Source of the DNA: Candidatus Dichloromethanomonas elyunquensis | Lineage (GTDB): Bacteria; Bacillota; Desulfitobacteriia; Desulfitobacteriales; Syntrophobotulaceae | Assembly (NCBI GenBank): GCA_001515265.1 | Contig: LNDB01000003.1 | Span: 62,001 to 126,000, forward strand | Direction: 5' to 3' | DNA: 64,000 nt | Part shown: piece after piece, positions 12,684 to 22,464 of the stretch | How the letters are laid out: each line of letters opens with the position of its first letter | Position numbering within the stretch: the first letter of the stretch is position 1 | Program-made: the position numbers and the translations under genes | The notes under the pieces: generated by a model | The model's input: only the letters and a program-made list of their open reading frames with translations | What the model was told of the DNA's origin: nothing | Database searches by the model: none

Positions 12684-14012
12684 TTATTTTTGGGGAATGA
12701 TTTTTCTGTTTTCCATAACCAATCTGCCGCCGACCCAGGTCATTATGGGGAATCCTTTTAACTCTTTTCCCAGGAAAGGGGTATTTTGAGCTTTGGATTC
12801 CAGTGAGTCCGCAGTAACAGTCTCGCGATACTCAGAATCAAACAAAACCATATCGGCAGCTGCCCCGGTTTGCAGAGTCCCCCCCGCTAATCCGAAACGC
12901 CGGGCAGGATTTACAGACCAGAGTTTCACAACCTGCTCGGATGTAAGTTTGCCGCCTGTTGCTAAATTCTGCCACACAGCAGCCAGGACCGTTTCTAAAG
13001 CATTTATGCCAAAAGGAGCTTCGGCAAAAGGTTTCGCTTTCTCCTCCCAGGTATGCGGCGCATGATCCGTTGCCAGCATATCAATCGTTCCATCCGCTAA
13101 GCCTTGCAGCAAGGCATCCTGATCTTCTTCAGAGGGAAGAGGAGGATTGACTTTTAGAGATGTTCCCGTTAGTGTTACATCCTGATCAGTAAAGAGCAAA
13201 TGGTGAGGATTGACTTCGCATGTAACATCAATACCCATCGCTTTTGCTGTTCGAATAATCTCCACGCTTTGTTTGGTGGAAACATGGGCAATATGAATTT
13301 TCCCTCCTGTTTCCCCCGCCAGCAGCACATCCCTGGCTACCATCACGCTTTCCGCACTGGCTGGAATTCCTCTCAATCCCAATCTGGCGCTGACCTCACC
13401 CCTGCGCATAGAACCGGAACCGGCCAAATCGCTGTCTTCACAGTGGCTGATAATAGGGCACCCGGTCATTTTAGCATATTCCAGGGCAAGCCGCATCATC
13501 TCCGCGTTTTGAATTCCTTTCCCGTCATCGGAAAAACCTACGGCTCCTCCGGCCCGGATATCCATCATTTCAACCAGTTCCTGTCCTTTAAAACCCTTGG
13601 TCACAGCCGCAACGGGGTATACTCTCGCCATACCGGCTCTCTGGCCCTGCAGCCGCACAAATTCTGCCAATGCTCTTTGATCAATAACCGGGGCAGTATT
13701 TGCCATAGCCAATATTGAAGTAAATCCCCCCCGTACTGCTGCCCTTGAACCGCTCCGGATATCTTCCTTATTCTCCTGGCCAGGTTCCCTGAGATGGACG
13801 TGTACATCGATCAACCCTGGAAACAGATATTTCCCCGTTCCCTCAATTTGTTTGACTTTCTCAATTTGTTCGATCCCCAAGATGGTTTGCACATCCCGGA
13901 CCTGAAAGTTTTCTCCGATTGCGGATATTTTACCTTCCTGTACGAGCACATCTCTTAGGCCGGATAAGTCCTGCGCAGGGTCAATAACCGTAACATTTTT
14001 AATCCACAACAT
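12684..14012 (-). CDS. pyrC: Dihydroorotase
   Basis: DVHVHLREPGQE, ATDHAPHT. Confidence 0.96.
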   Translation of the reverse strand: MLWIKNVTVIDPAQDLSGLRDVLVQEGKISAIGENFQVRDVQTILGIEQIEKVKQIEGTGKYLFPGLIDVHVHLREPGQENKEDIRSGSRAAVRGGFTSILAMANTAPVIDQRALAEFVRLQGQRAGMARVYPVAAVTKGFKGQELVEMMDIRAGGAVGFSDDGKGIQNAEMMRLALEYAKMTGCPIISHCEDSDLAGSGSMRRGEVSARLGLRGIPASAESVMVARDVLLAGETGGKIHIAHVSTKQSVEIIRTAKAMGIDVTCEVNPHHLLFTDQDVTLTGTSLKVNPPLPSEEDQDALLQGLADGTIDMLATDHAPHTWEEKAKPFAEAPFGINALETVLAAVWQNLATGGKLTSEQVVKLWSVNPARRFGLAGGTLQTGAAADMVLFDSEYRETVTADSLESKAQNTPFLGKELKGFPIMTWVGGRLVMENRKIIPQK

Positions 14013-14937
14013 GAGCCACCCCTCCTCCGATCAAAAGATAGATCAAGGCCATCCTGACCGCTACCCCGTTAGTAACCTGTTCTTCGATTACGGACTGGAC
14101 ACTGTCTGCGAGGTCGCTGGCAATCTCTACGCCCCTGTTCATAGGCCCCGGATGCATCACAATGGTATCCTTCTCCGTACGTTGGATTCTTTCTTGATTC
14201 AGTCCGTAAAGCTTACTGTATTCACGAATAGATGGAAAAAGTCCGCTCTGCTGTCTTTCCAACTGCAAACGCAGAGCCATGACGACATCCGCACCAGGCA
14301 ATTCCCGGTCCAGGTCATGCGAGGTCTTTACCCCGAGATAGCTCATTTCCGGCGGCAATAAAGTCGGTGGTCCAACCAAAGCAACTTCAGCGCCAAGCTT
14401 CTTTAACCCCAGCACATTGCTTCTGGCTACCCTGGAATGGAGAATATCGCCGACAATTACAATTTTCTTTCCTTCAAAACTTCCCAGACGGTCCTGGATA
14501 GTAAAATAATCCAACAGGGCTTGGGTCGGATGGGCATGTTGTCCATCTCCCCCATTAATAACCCCGGCATTTAGGACATCTGCTAAGAATTCCGCCGATC
14601 CTGAACTGGAATGCCGTACAATGACCAAATCAACATTCATCGCTTGAAGCGTCTTCGCCGTATCTAAGAGGCTTTCCCCTTTGTTCACACTGCTTTGGAC
14701 TACGGAAAAATTCGTGGTATCAGCTCCAAGTATTTTGGCAGCACTTTCAAAAGAGGTCCGTGTTCTGGTGCTCGGCTCATAAAACAACAATACAACTGAT
14801 TTTCCCCTGAGGGTAGGCAGCTTCTTAATGGGACGTCTTAAAATCTCCTTCATCGGAATAGCGGTCTGCAGAATGTGTTTAATTTCTTCTGCAGTCAGAT
14901 TTTCCAGATCAAGCAGATCTTTGTGCTTCCATTTCAT
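13999..14937 (-). CDS. pyrB: Aspartate carbamoyltransferase catalytic subunit
   Basis: FYEPSTRTRTSFE, HPTQALLDYFT. Confidence 0.97.
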   Translation of the reverse strand: MKWKHKDLLDLENLTAEEIKHILQTAIPMKEILRRPIKKLPTLRGKSVVLLFYEPSTRTRTSFESAAKILGADTTNFSVVQSSVNKGESLLDTAKTLQAMNVDLVIVRHSSSGSAEFLADVLNAGVINGGDGQHAHPTQALLDYFTIQDRLGSFEGKKIVIVGDILHSRVARSNVLGLKKLGAEVALVGPPTLLPPEMSYLGVKTSHDLDRELPGADVVMALRLQLERQQSGLFPSIREYSKLYGLNQERIQRTEKDTIVMHPGPMNRGVEIASDLADSVQSVIEEQVTNGVAVRMALIYLLIGGGVAHVVD

Positions 14938-14962
14938 AGTGAGCCTCCTTTATAATCAAAAA

Positions 14963-15025
14963 CCTCCTGCTTAAGGGCAGGAGGCTGTAAAGCAATTTCT
15001 CTTACCCTTGGTTATCTCACAGGAC
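14963..15025 (-). promoter_or_regulatory. PyrR-type attenuator between pyrR and pyrB
   Basis: - strand PyrR loop-like GTCCTGTGAGAT (15014-15025), then CCTCCTGCCCTTAAGCAGGAGGTTTTT terminator hairpin (14963-14984). Confidence 0.8.
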
Positions 15026-15051
15026 ACTTTTAAAGGGATCGCTTTGGTTTT

Positions 15052-15788
<737 letters not shown>

Positions 15789-15883
15789 TCCAAAATATTT
15801 TGATGCCACTGTTTTTACGCTTTTTAAGATTTTTTTTAATAATAATTTTTTAGTATTATTCTCTCACATAGTGTAAATATTTT

Positions 15884-16798
15884 TTAATCATCAAATAAAG
15901 AATTTTTCTTTAATGTCTTTTTATAATAAACTTCGTTAACTTGTTTCATAAACTTGTCCATTGATCCTTCGTGATTTTTTAAAAACCACTTTATGTGATT
16001 TGTAATATATTCGTTTCTAATTATTTCATCATTAAGGTCAAAAGGAATCCTTTCCATTCTTGGATCAACACTATCAAATCCAGTAAAAGGTTTTTGAAGC
16101 CTACAACTTGCCATATTAATATATTCAGGATTAATTTCAATACCTATACAGTTTCTGCTTAGTTGTTGGCAAACCCTTAAAGTCGTGCCAGATCCAGAAA
16201 ACGGGTCTAAAACAACATCTCCCTCATTAGAAGAAGCAAGAACCATTCTCTCAATTAAACCTTCTGGTTTTTGTGTGGGGTGTTTTTGTCGATTATCATT
16301 ACAATAATGAACATGAGAAAATTCCCATACATCCCCAGGGTTAGCCCCTCTCATATTATTAATGCTTCTATAATACTTTTGTGGAACTCTAATATTATCG
16401 AGATTGAATTTATAATTTGGTAATTTTGAGAACATCAATATATCATCATGACGAGGGGAAAATCCTTTTGTTTTTCCTATACCTTGCGTATAATGCCATG
16501 AAATCCAATTAACAAAGTTCATATTCAAATGACGAGATAAAATATCGTAGATATATGAAATATAACGAAATCCCATAAAAACATAAATAGTACCACTTTT
16601 TTTTAGTATACGTTTACATTCAGTCAACCATTCTTTTGAAAATTCCAAATACTCTTCAAACTCTAAATTATCTTTAGTCTTACCATAATCCTTACTTAGA
16701 TTATACGGAGGATCGGTAATTATTAAGTCTATGCTCTCATCTTGAATTTTTGGTAATTCAATTAAACTATCTCCAGTAACTAGTTCGATTTTTATCAT
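15884..16798 (-). CDS. DNA adenine/N4-cytosine methyltransferase of a type II R-M system (HpaI-like)
   Basis: LIITDPPYNLS catalytic motif and DPFSGSGTTLRVC SAM motif in beta-class order; start ATG overlaps the REase stop (ATGA). Confidence 0.92.
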   Translation of the reverse strand: MIKIELVTGDSLIELPKIQDESIDLIITDPPYNLSKDYGKTKDNLEFEEYLEFSKEWLTECKRILKKSGTIYVFMGFRYISYIYDILSRHLNMNFVNWISWHYTQGIGKTKGFSPRHDDILMFSKLPNYKFNLDNIRVPQKYYRSINNMRGANPGDVWEFSHVHYCNDNRQKHPTQKPEGLIERMVLASSNEGDVVLDPFSGSGTTLRVCQQLSRNCIGIEINPEYINMASCRLQKPFTGFDSVDPRMERIPFDLNDEIIRNEYITNHIKWFLKNHEGSMDKFMKQVNEVYYKKTLKKNSLFDD

Positions 16799-17559
16799 TC
16801 TTTTACCCATTTATATTTTTTTGCTTCTTTGTACCAATCATCAAAAGTTCTTTTAGCTGATTTCAAATATTTTGCATCAAGTAATTGGCAAAATTCCCAA
16901 GTAGTTCGTTTTTCATAACTTACATAATGTATGTCTCTAATTTGAATTTGTCCTGTTCCAAGTGCTGGATTATATGAAATATCTGAAGATGATATGTATT
17001 TTAGATCATATGCATTATAATTAACTACTTCCATAACTCCATCCATCAATAATGTTTTGCTATTTTTTTGAGAATAAACCTTATGTTTCAAAGAAAGTAT
17101 TATGAACATATAATCAGGGTCTTCGATATAAGCGGTTCTTATTCTACTAAATGATGTTATATTTGGGGATTTACCAGAACTAATTATATCTTCTGCGGTT
17201 GCTTTTACGTCCACACTTCCAGTAATGCTTTTATCGTTTCTCTTAAATTGCAAAACAATATCAGCCATGTTTAATCTTTGTTGAGACTCAACGTTAATCA
17301 ATAAATATTTATTACCTATTTGACTATTGACAGAATTAAAGGTTTCATATGCCCATGCTTCTACAAATGGTCCAGCAATCTTATTGATATTTTCCATTGG
17401 TAAACCTAATTTTAAATTGGTATTAATAACGATCTTATTATTCTCTGTATCTATGGCATCCTTAATTATTTGTTCGATTTTTTCAATAACAAATTTGGAG
17501 CATTCTTCATAATCTAGCATTTCAATAGGAATTTTAAAAATCAAATCTTTGTATTCCAT
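16795..17559 (-). CDS. Type II restriction endonuclease, HpaI-like
   Basis: Overlaps the MTase gene; NMADIVLQFKRN...ITGSVDVKAT (PD-(D/E)XK-like) and SPNITSFSRIRTAY / SYNPALGTGQIQIRDIHYVS resemble my recollection of R.HpaI. Confidence 0.75.
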   Translation of the reverse strand: MEYKDLIFKIPIEMLDYEECSKFVIEKIEQIIKDAIDTENNKIVINTNLKLGLPMENINKIAGPFVEAWAYETFNSVNSQIGNKYLLINVESQQRLNMADIVLQFKRNDKSITGSVDVKATAEDIISSGKSPNITSFSRIRTAYIEDPDYMFIILSLKHKVYSQKNSKTLLMDGVMEVVNYNAYDLKYISSSDISYNPALGTGQIQIRDIHYVSYEKRTTWEFCQLLDAKYLKSAKRTFDDWYKEAKKYKWVKE

Positions 17560-17721
17560 AATTCACCAAATCCTTCTATATAATTACTTAAAAAATCGTA
17601 TCATTTCTTATATGTGAATTCAATGGAAAAACAACTTTTTAATTAAGGAAAAGAATTTTCACTCCTATCAAAGAAATAATATGATACTCAAGGGATAATT
17701 CCGTAATTTTTTTATTCATAA

Positions 17722-18681
17722 TCATTCAGCACTCTTTTCCGCATACTGTTTTAACTGAGCCGTAATTTCCGCAAATGTCCGAGGCGGGTCGGTTTGAAAC
17801 GCCATCATTTCACCCGTCCTCGGGTGGATAAAGGCGAGAGATTCGGCATGCAGCACCTGTCTTGAAATCCCGAACGGATTTTTGCGCGGACCGTAAAGCG
17901 GGTCTCCCAAAACCGGATGTTTCATATAAGCAAAATGAACGCGTATCTGGTGCGTTCTCCCTGTTTCCAAAAAAGCCCTGATCTCCGCAAATTGAAAATA
18001 CCTGGTCAAAACATCGTAATGAGTGACAGCATGCTTTGAGTTCTTGAAAACAACGGCCATTTTCTTTCTATCTTTGAGGTCCCTGCCAATCGGGGCGTCA
18101 ATTGTCCCGGAAGGTTCGGACAGAACCCCGTGTACGATGGCCCGGTAGCTTCTCTTCATGCTATGTTCCTTAATCTGAGCGGCAAGATGACGGTGCGCCT
18201 CATCGTTTTTGGCCACAACCAATAATCCGGATGTATCCTTATCAATCCGGTGCACAATTCCCGGACGAATCACCCCGTTAATTCCTGAAAGATTTTTACA
18301 GTGATACAGAAGGGCATTGACCATTGTTCCGTTCCATGAACCCGGTGCCGGATGCACAACCATCCCCTGCGGTTTATTGACAACCAACAGATCCTCGTCC
18401 TCATAGCATATCTCCAGCGCCAAGTTTTCCGGCTGGATGCCGAGTTCCCTGGGTTGGGGAAAGTTTAGTTCTACAATATCATCTTTTTGCACTTTATAAT
18501 TGGCTTTTTTAATCTGACCGTTGACAAGCACTCGTTCATCCTGAATCAGGTTCTGGATAAAACTCCGGCTCTTGCCGGTCTTTTCCGCCAGCGCCACATC
18601 CAGTCTTACATCATCCGGCAAGTCCGGAGCGATATGCCACTCTTCATAATCCGGTTCTTCCAAAAACAAATTCTCCGTCAT
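17722..18681 (-). CDS. RluD/YlyB family pseudouridine synthase
   Basis: S4 domain followed by HRIDKDTSGLLVVAK motif; next to lspA. Confidence 0.93.
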   Translation of the reverse strand: MTENLFLEEPDYEEWHIAPDLPDDVRLDVALAEKTGKSRSFIQNLIQDERVLVNGQIKKANYKVQKDDIVELNFPQPRELGIQPENLALEICYEDEDLLVVNKPQGMVVHPAPGSWNGTMVNALLYHCKNLSGINGVIRPGIVHRIDKDTSGLLVVAKNDEAHRHLAAQIKEHSMKRSYRAIVHGVLSEPSGTIDAPIGRDLKDRKKMAVVFKNSKHAVTHYDVLTRYFQFAEIRAFLETGRTHQIRVHFAYMKHPVLGDPLYGPRKNPFGISRQVLHAESLAFIHPRTGEMMAFQTDPPRTFAEITAQLKQYAEKSAE

Positions 18682-18708
18682 CGGGGTATAATCAACCTTC
18701 CTTCGGTA

Positions 18709-19158
18709 CTATTCTACCGGTTTTTTCTCCATTTTATAAATACAGAATACAAGCAGGAATCCACCGATGACAATCATACTGTCGGCAAAATTAAAAATGT
18801 ACGGCCATACTTTAAAGTCCAGAAAATCGACTACCTTTCCTAAAAGGAGACGGTCATATAAATTCCCCAAAGCACCGCCGCCAATCATGCCCATGCAAAC
18901 CCGCAGCAGTTTTTGATCCCCGGATATGATACGCTGGTAGTAAAAGATTACTCCAAGGACAAAAACAGCGGTCAAAATGAAAAACCATTGTTTACCGGAC
19001 AGCATCCCGAAAGCCGCCCCCGGATTCAGGATATAGGTGAGATGAAAGAATCCGGGAATAACCCCTGTGCTTTGCCCTAGATGCATATTTTGCTGAATCA
19101 CTATTTTACTCAGCCGGTCCACGGTCACAACGAAAACGACAGTCAGCCATATATACAA
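18709..19158 (-). CDS. lspA: Signal peptidase II (TTG start)
   Basis: NPGAAFGML, GGALGNLYDRLLLGKVVDFLD, FNFADSMIVIG. Confidence 0.93.
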   Translation of the reverse strand: MYIWLTVVFVVTVDRLSKIVIQQNMHLGQSTGVIPGFFHLTYILNPGAAFGMLSGKQWFFILTAVFVLGVIFYYQRIISGDQKLLRVCMGMIGGGALGNLYDRLLLGKVVDFLDFKVWPYIFNFADSMIVIGGFLLVFCIYKMEKKPVE

Positions 19159-19227
19159 CGAGAAAACCTCCTACATGTCAGGTAAAAAAAAAGGCAGATA
19201 AAAAAAGCCGGATATCCTTCTGATATA

Positions 19228-19806
19228 TTACTCGTCTTCCACTACAACCGCTACTAAATCACCATTGTGAAGACCAAAGGCGTTGGCCTCATCCGTATCA
19301 ATGTGGAAATCTAAAGCAGAATTCTTTTTCACCCGAACCAGGACGTTGTGAAACTCTCCTCCCCGGGGACCGTCAACCTTTACTTTGACGAGATCGTTAT
19401 CCTTTAAGCCATATTTCTGAGCGTCTTCTTCGGTAGCATGGATGTGCCTCATAGCGATAATAACCCCTCTGTCCAAATGCAGCTTGCGGTCCCCGCTCAC
19501 GATATCAACGGCGGGAGTATCTTCCAGATTTCCTGAATCTCTTACAGGGGCTTTGATCCCCAACTTAACTGCATCGGTCAGCGCTAATTCGATTTGAGAT
19601 TCTCCGCGCGCAGGACCTAAAACCCTGACCCCCGGAAGTTCCCCTTTGGGACTGGTCAGTGTCACTGTTTCTTCACAGGCAAACTGACCGGGTTGACTCA
19701 GATCTTTTTTTACGGTAAGCCCGTGTCCAAAAAGGGTGTCAATGTCTTTTTCCGACAGATGAAGATGTCGATTGGAAACTCCTACCGGTACCTGAAAAGT
19801 ACGCAT
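19228..19806 (-). CDS. pduL: Phosphate propanoyltransferase / PduL-type phosphotransacylase
   Basis: VPVGVSNRHLHLS, IIAMRHIHATEEDAQKYGL, FHIDTDEANA. Confidence 0.9.
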   Translation of the reverse strand: MRTFQVPVGVSNRHLHLSEKDIDTLFGHGLTVKKDLSQPGQFACEETVTLTSPKGELPGVRVLGPARGESQIELALTDAVKLGIKAPVRDSGNLEDTPAVDIVSGDRKLHLDRGVIIAMRHIHATEEDAQKYGLKDNDLVKVKVDGPRGGEFHNVLVRVKKNSALDFHIDTDEANAFGLHNGDLVAVVVEDE

Positions 19807-19880
19807 TGGTATCCTCTCCCTTACTGTAATGACTTCCTCATCTTATCTCTTCCTCAATATTACTTCCTCTATATTTTAGT

Positions 19881-19992
19881 GGGGCTTTGCAAAACGATCA
19901 GTCTCCGTAATGTATAGACAGCATCCAGCGAAGCACGAGGCGGAGCGCGGCTAAACATTACGGGGACTTTTTAATAATTTTGCAACAGCCCC
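19881..19992. repeat. 112-bp MITE-like nested inverted-repeat element (element A)
   Basis: Ends GGGGCTTTGCAAAA / TTTTGCAACAGCCCC, inner arms GTCTCCGTAATGT / ACATTACGGGGAC, core GCGGAGCGCGGCT. Confidence 0.65.
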
Positions 19993-19998
19993 ATCATG

Positions 19999-20547
19999 TT
20001 AAACCGGTTTGCAAATAATCTCATGTACCCGTGTCGAGAAAAACTGGTTGGAATGGTTAGGGGTAACCACGATAGCGCTGTCCGCGCCTCTGCCGGTCCC
20101 TCCTATGGCAATGACCATTTTGCCGTAATCAATCAGACCGGAATCAAGCGCCATAACAGCTGTTTCTACCCCGACCTTGACTCCTTGCCCAAATATTCTA
20201 AGGGTATTAGCAACTATTTCCGATGAATATACTCCCCCGGATTGGTTCCGTAAAGCTCTGTCTATACCTGCAAAAAGGTGTGTTCCTGTTAAGACGTTCA
20301 CCCCTTTTTGCCTAAGCTCCAAACGCATGCTTTTTTCCATCTGGTCAATTCCCGGTCCTGCAAACCCCACATGATGCGTAACACAAACGACCTCTAATCC
20401 ATAGTTAACACATTGCAAAGCTGTCTCCCCGGTGTGGGAAGCTACTATCAAGGTGTCTATCGCCAATTCCTTAGCGCGCTGAACAGCGAGTTCTATGGTT
20501 TTAACAGTATTTTCTTTGCCGGGTTTTTCGAACAGCATACAGTTCAT
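19999..20547 (-). CDS. Pyruvate kinase alpha/beta (C-terminal) domain-like protein, COG1751-like
   Basis: TLIVASHTGETALQCVNYGLEVVCVTHHVGF resembles a stand-alone PK C-terminal domain. Confidence 0.7.
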   Translation of the reverse strand: MNCMLFEKPGKENTVKTIELAVQRAKELAIDTLIVASHTGETALQCVNYGLEVVCVTHHVGFAGPGIDQMEKSMRLELRQKGVNVLTGTHLFAGIDRALRNQSGGVYSSEIVANTLRIFGQGVKVGVETAVMALDSGLIDYGKMVIAIGGTGRGADSAIVVTPNHSNQFFSTRVHEIICKPV

Positions 20548-20558
20548 TCATTTCCCCC

Positions 20559-21296
20559 CTAGTCCATATTCCAAATGATTTCTCCGTTTTCCAGAATAGG
20601 TACGATTGGTAAAATATTCGCTGTGGAACAGTAGACCATATCTTTCTCAAACCCAAGGGATACCAGTAATTTTCCGTGTTCTGTCTTTCTTAATATCTCC
20701 AGAGGATCTGCTTTAGCTATATTGTACAACATTTGGGCAGCAAGTCCAAGGTCATTGGTTTGCATTTCCCCTCCAAGCGCCTCAATTAACATGCCGGCAC
20801 ATACTATATCCGGGATATCGAACCGGTCTTCAGACCCTGAACAGGCAATGGCTATGCCCCGAATATCCTTATGTACCTCTATGAACCTGAAAATGGCATG
20901 CGCAATACTCTCCACGTTGAGAAAAGAAGCAATATATACTTTACAGGCATCTGCAACAGCTTGTATTGCCCTGGTTCCGTTAGTGGTTGTCATAATGACC
21001 TTTTTACCGCCCACTTTTTCCGGGGTATAATCAAAAGGAGAATTCCCCAAATCGAATCCTTCAATACGCAAAGCCTTCCTCTCCCCGCCAAGAAGTGACC
21101 CAGGTTCGCTGATTCTTCTCTCAATGGCTTCTTCCGTGCTCAGTACGGGGATAATCGCCTGACATCCGTTTGCTAAAGCGGTAACCATGGTGCTGGTAGC
21201 CCGAAATACATCTATAACAACTGCAATTCTATCCGATAAGGGGGGTATCCAAGGATATCCTGCAACGGGTAAGACCTCTACGAGCAAAAACGACAC
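20559..21296 (-). CDS. comB: 2-phosphosulfolactate phosphatase family protein (ComB)
   Basis: VVIDVFRATSTMVTALANGC, TTTNGTRAI, ACSGSEDRFDIPD. Confidence 0.85.
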   Translation of the reverse strand: MSFLLVEVLPVAGYPWIPPLSDRIAVVIDVFRATSTMVTALANGCQAIIPVLSTEEAIERRISEPGSLLGGERKALRIEGFDLGNSPFDYTPEKVGGKKVIMTTTNGTRAIQAVADACKVYIASFLNVESIAHAIFRFIEVHKDIRGIAIACSGSEDRFDIPDIVCAGMLIEALGGEMQTNDLGLAAQMLYNIAKADPLEILRKTEHGKLLVSLGFEKDMVYCSTANILPIVPILENGEIIWNMD

Positions 21297-21353
21297 CTCC
21301 TAAAGCTGCTTCTTTGATAGGTACAAGCAGAAAAATTAATTAGGATAAATATA

Positions 21354-21382
21354 AAATCCCGTACCCAAAAACATACGGGATA
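21354..21382 (-). terminator. Rho-independent terminator-like hairpin upstream of comB / downstream of chemoreceptor gene
   Basis: - strand ATCCCGTA...TACGGGATTTTATATTT. Confidence 0.5.
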
Positions 21383-21416
21383 AATAACAAAAAAAGCGGA
21401 AATACAAGGATAGTAA

Positions 21417-22274
21417 TTATTGCTGCATGGTTAAAGCATTCAAATCTAACCCAACTTGCTGTACCGTTTGTACAATTCCGGTAATATCTTGTGCAGCCCT
21501 CGCCTGTTCATGGACGATTACATTATTCTGCCGAACACCCTCACTGATTCTGGAAATAACTTCTTCAAATTGGGATAATATCTGATTGATTTCATCTGTA
21601 GAACGGTTGCTGTCAACAGCCAGTTTTCGGACTTCGTCTGCAACCACGGAAAATCCTCTGCCATGTTCGCCGGCTCTGGCCGCTTCAATTGCTGCATTTA
21701 ATCCTAATAAATTCGTCTGAACTGCAACTCTGCGGATAAATTCGATAATATTGGAGGTTTGTTTAACCCGTTCCTGCCCTTCGCTAACAGCATCTGCGAC
21801 AGTTTGACTAATCGCAGCCACTTCCTGTGAGGAAGCGGCAACTTCCTGTACCGCACTTGCAGCAATCTCAATGGACTGGTTCAACTTCTCAACTTGGCTT
21901 CGAAGAATCTCTTTCACTTCTTCATCGCGAACCATGGTAGCAATCATCCCTGCGGCTACGCGTACAATCGGTCTGACAATTTCAATAGGGCCGGCTAATC
22001 CGAAACAGCCGATTTTTTCTCCTTGAGCTGTAATGGCAAGGTTAAAACCTTCCTTTAGGGTTCCTCCTGAAGCCTGCTCGTCCTCTTTCGTTATCTCAAT
22101 TTCCATGATATTGGTTGCTAAAATCCGGTGGTGACCCTGATGAAAAACCCCTATTCTCTTCCCTGCTGAATCGGAAATGATTGTTCCGGTCGAATCACTT
22201 ACAATCCCGTGATAGGAACTGCTCTCATGAATAAAACTGACAATTCTTTGAGCGATTTCTTTATTCAGCTTCAT
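21417..22274 (-). CDS. Soluble methyl-accepting-type signalling protein with putative sugar diacid recognition domain
   Basis: N-term [30 protein letters not shown]...RIGVFHQGH (diacid_rec-like); C-term [32 protein letters not shown]. Confidence 0.8.
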   Translation of the reverse strand: MKLNKEIAQRIVSFIHESSSYHGIVSDSTGTIISDSAGKRIGVFHQGHHRILATNIMEIEITKEDEQASGGTLKEGFNLAITAQGEKIGCFGLAGPIEIVRPIVRVAAGMIATMVRDEEVKEILRSQVEKLNQSIEIAASAVQEVAASSQEVAAISQTVADAVSEGQERVKQTSNIIEFIRRVAVQTNLLGLNAAIEAARAGEHGRGFSVVADEVRKLAVDSNRSTDEINQILSQFEEVISRISEGVRQNNVIVHEQARAAQDITGIVQTVQQVGLDLNALTMQQ

Positions 22275-22464
22275 GATTCATTGTTCCCCTCCAAGAAAGC
22301 AGAATAGAAATTTGACATTTATTATCATAATACCGTGAAAACAAGAACCTGTCCATTGAATTTTGTCAAAACTTACAATTTTCTGAAGAATAAAGAGTTA
22401 ATCAAAAAAGATGCCCCAAATTTGAATTGAGGTATCTTTCCTGAGTTACAGCTCTGTTTCCGGT

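Noticed and set aside
19228-19806. PduL as evidence of a bacterial microcompartment locus
   Set aside because: No shell protein genes in the neighbourhood
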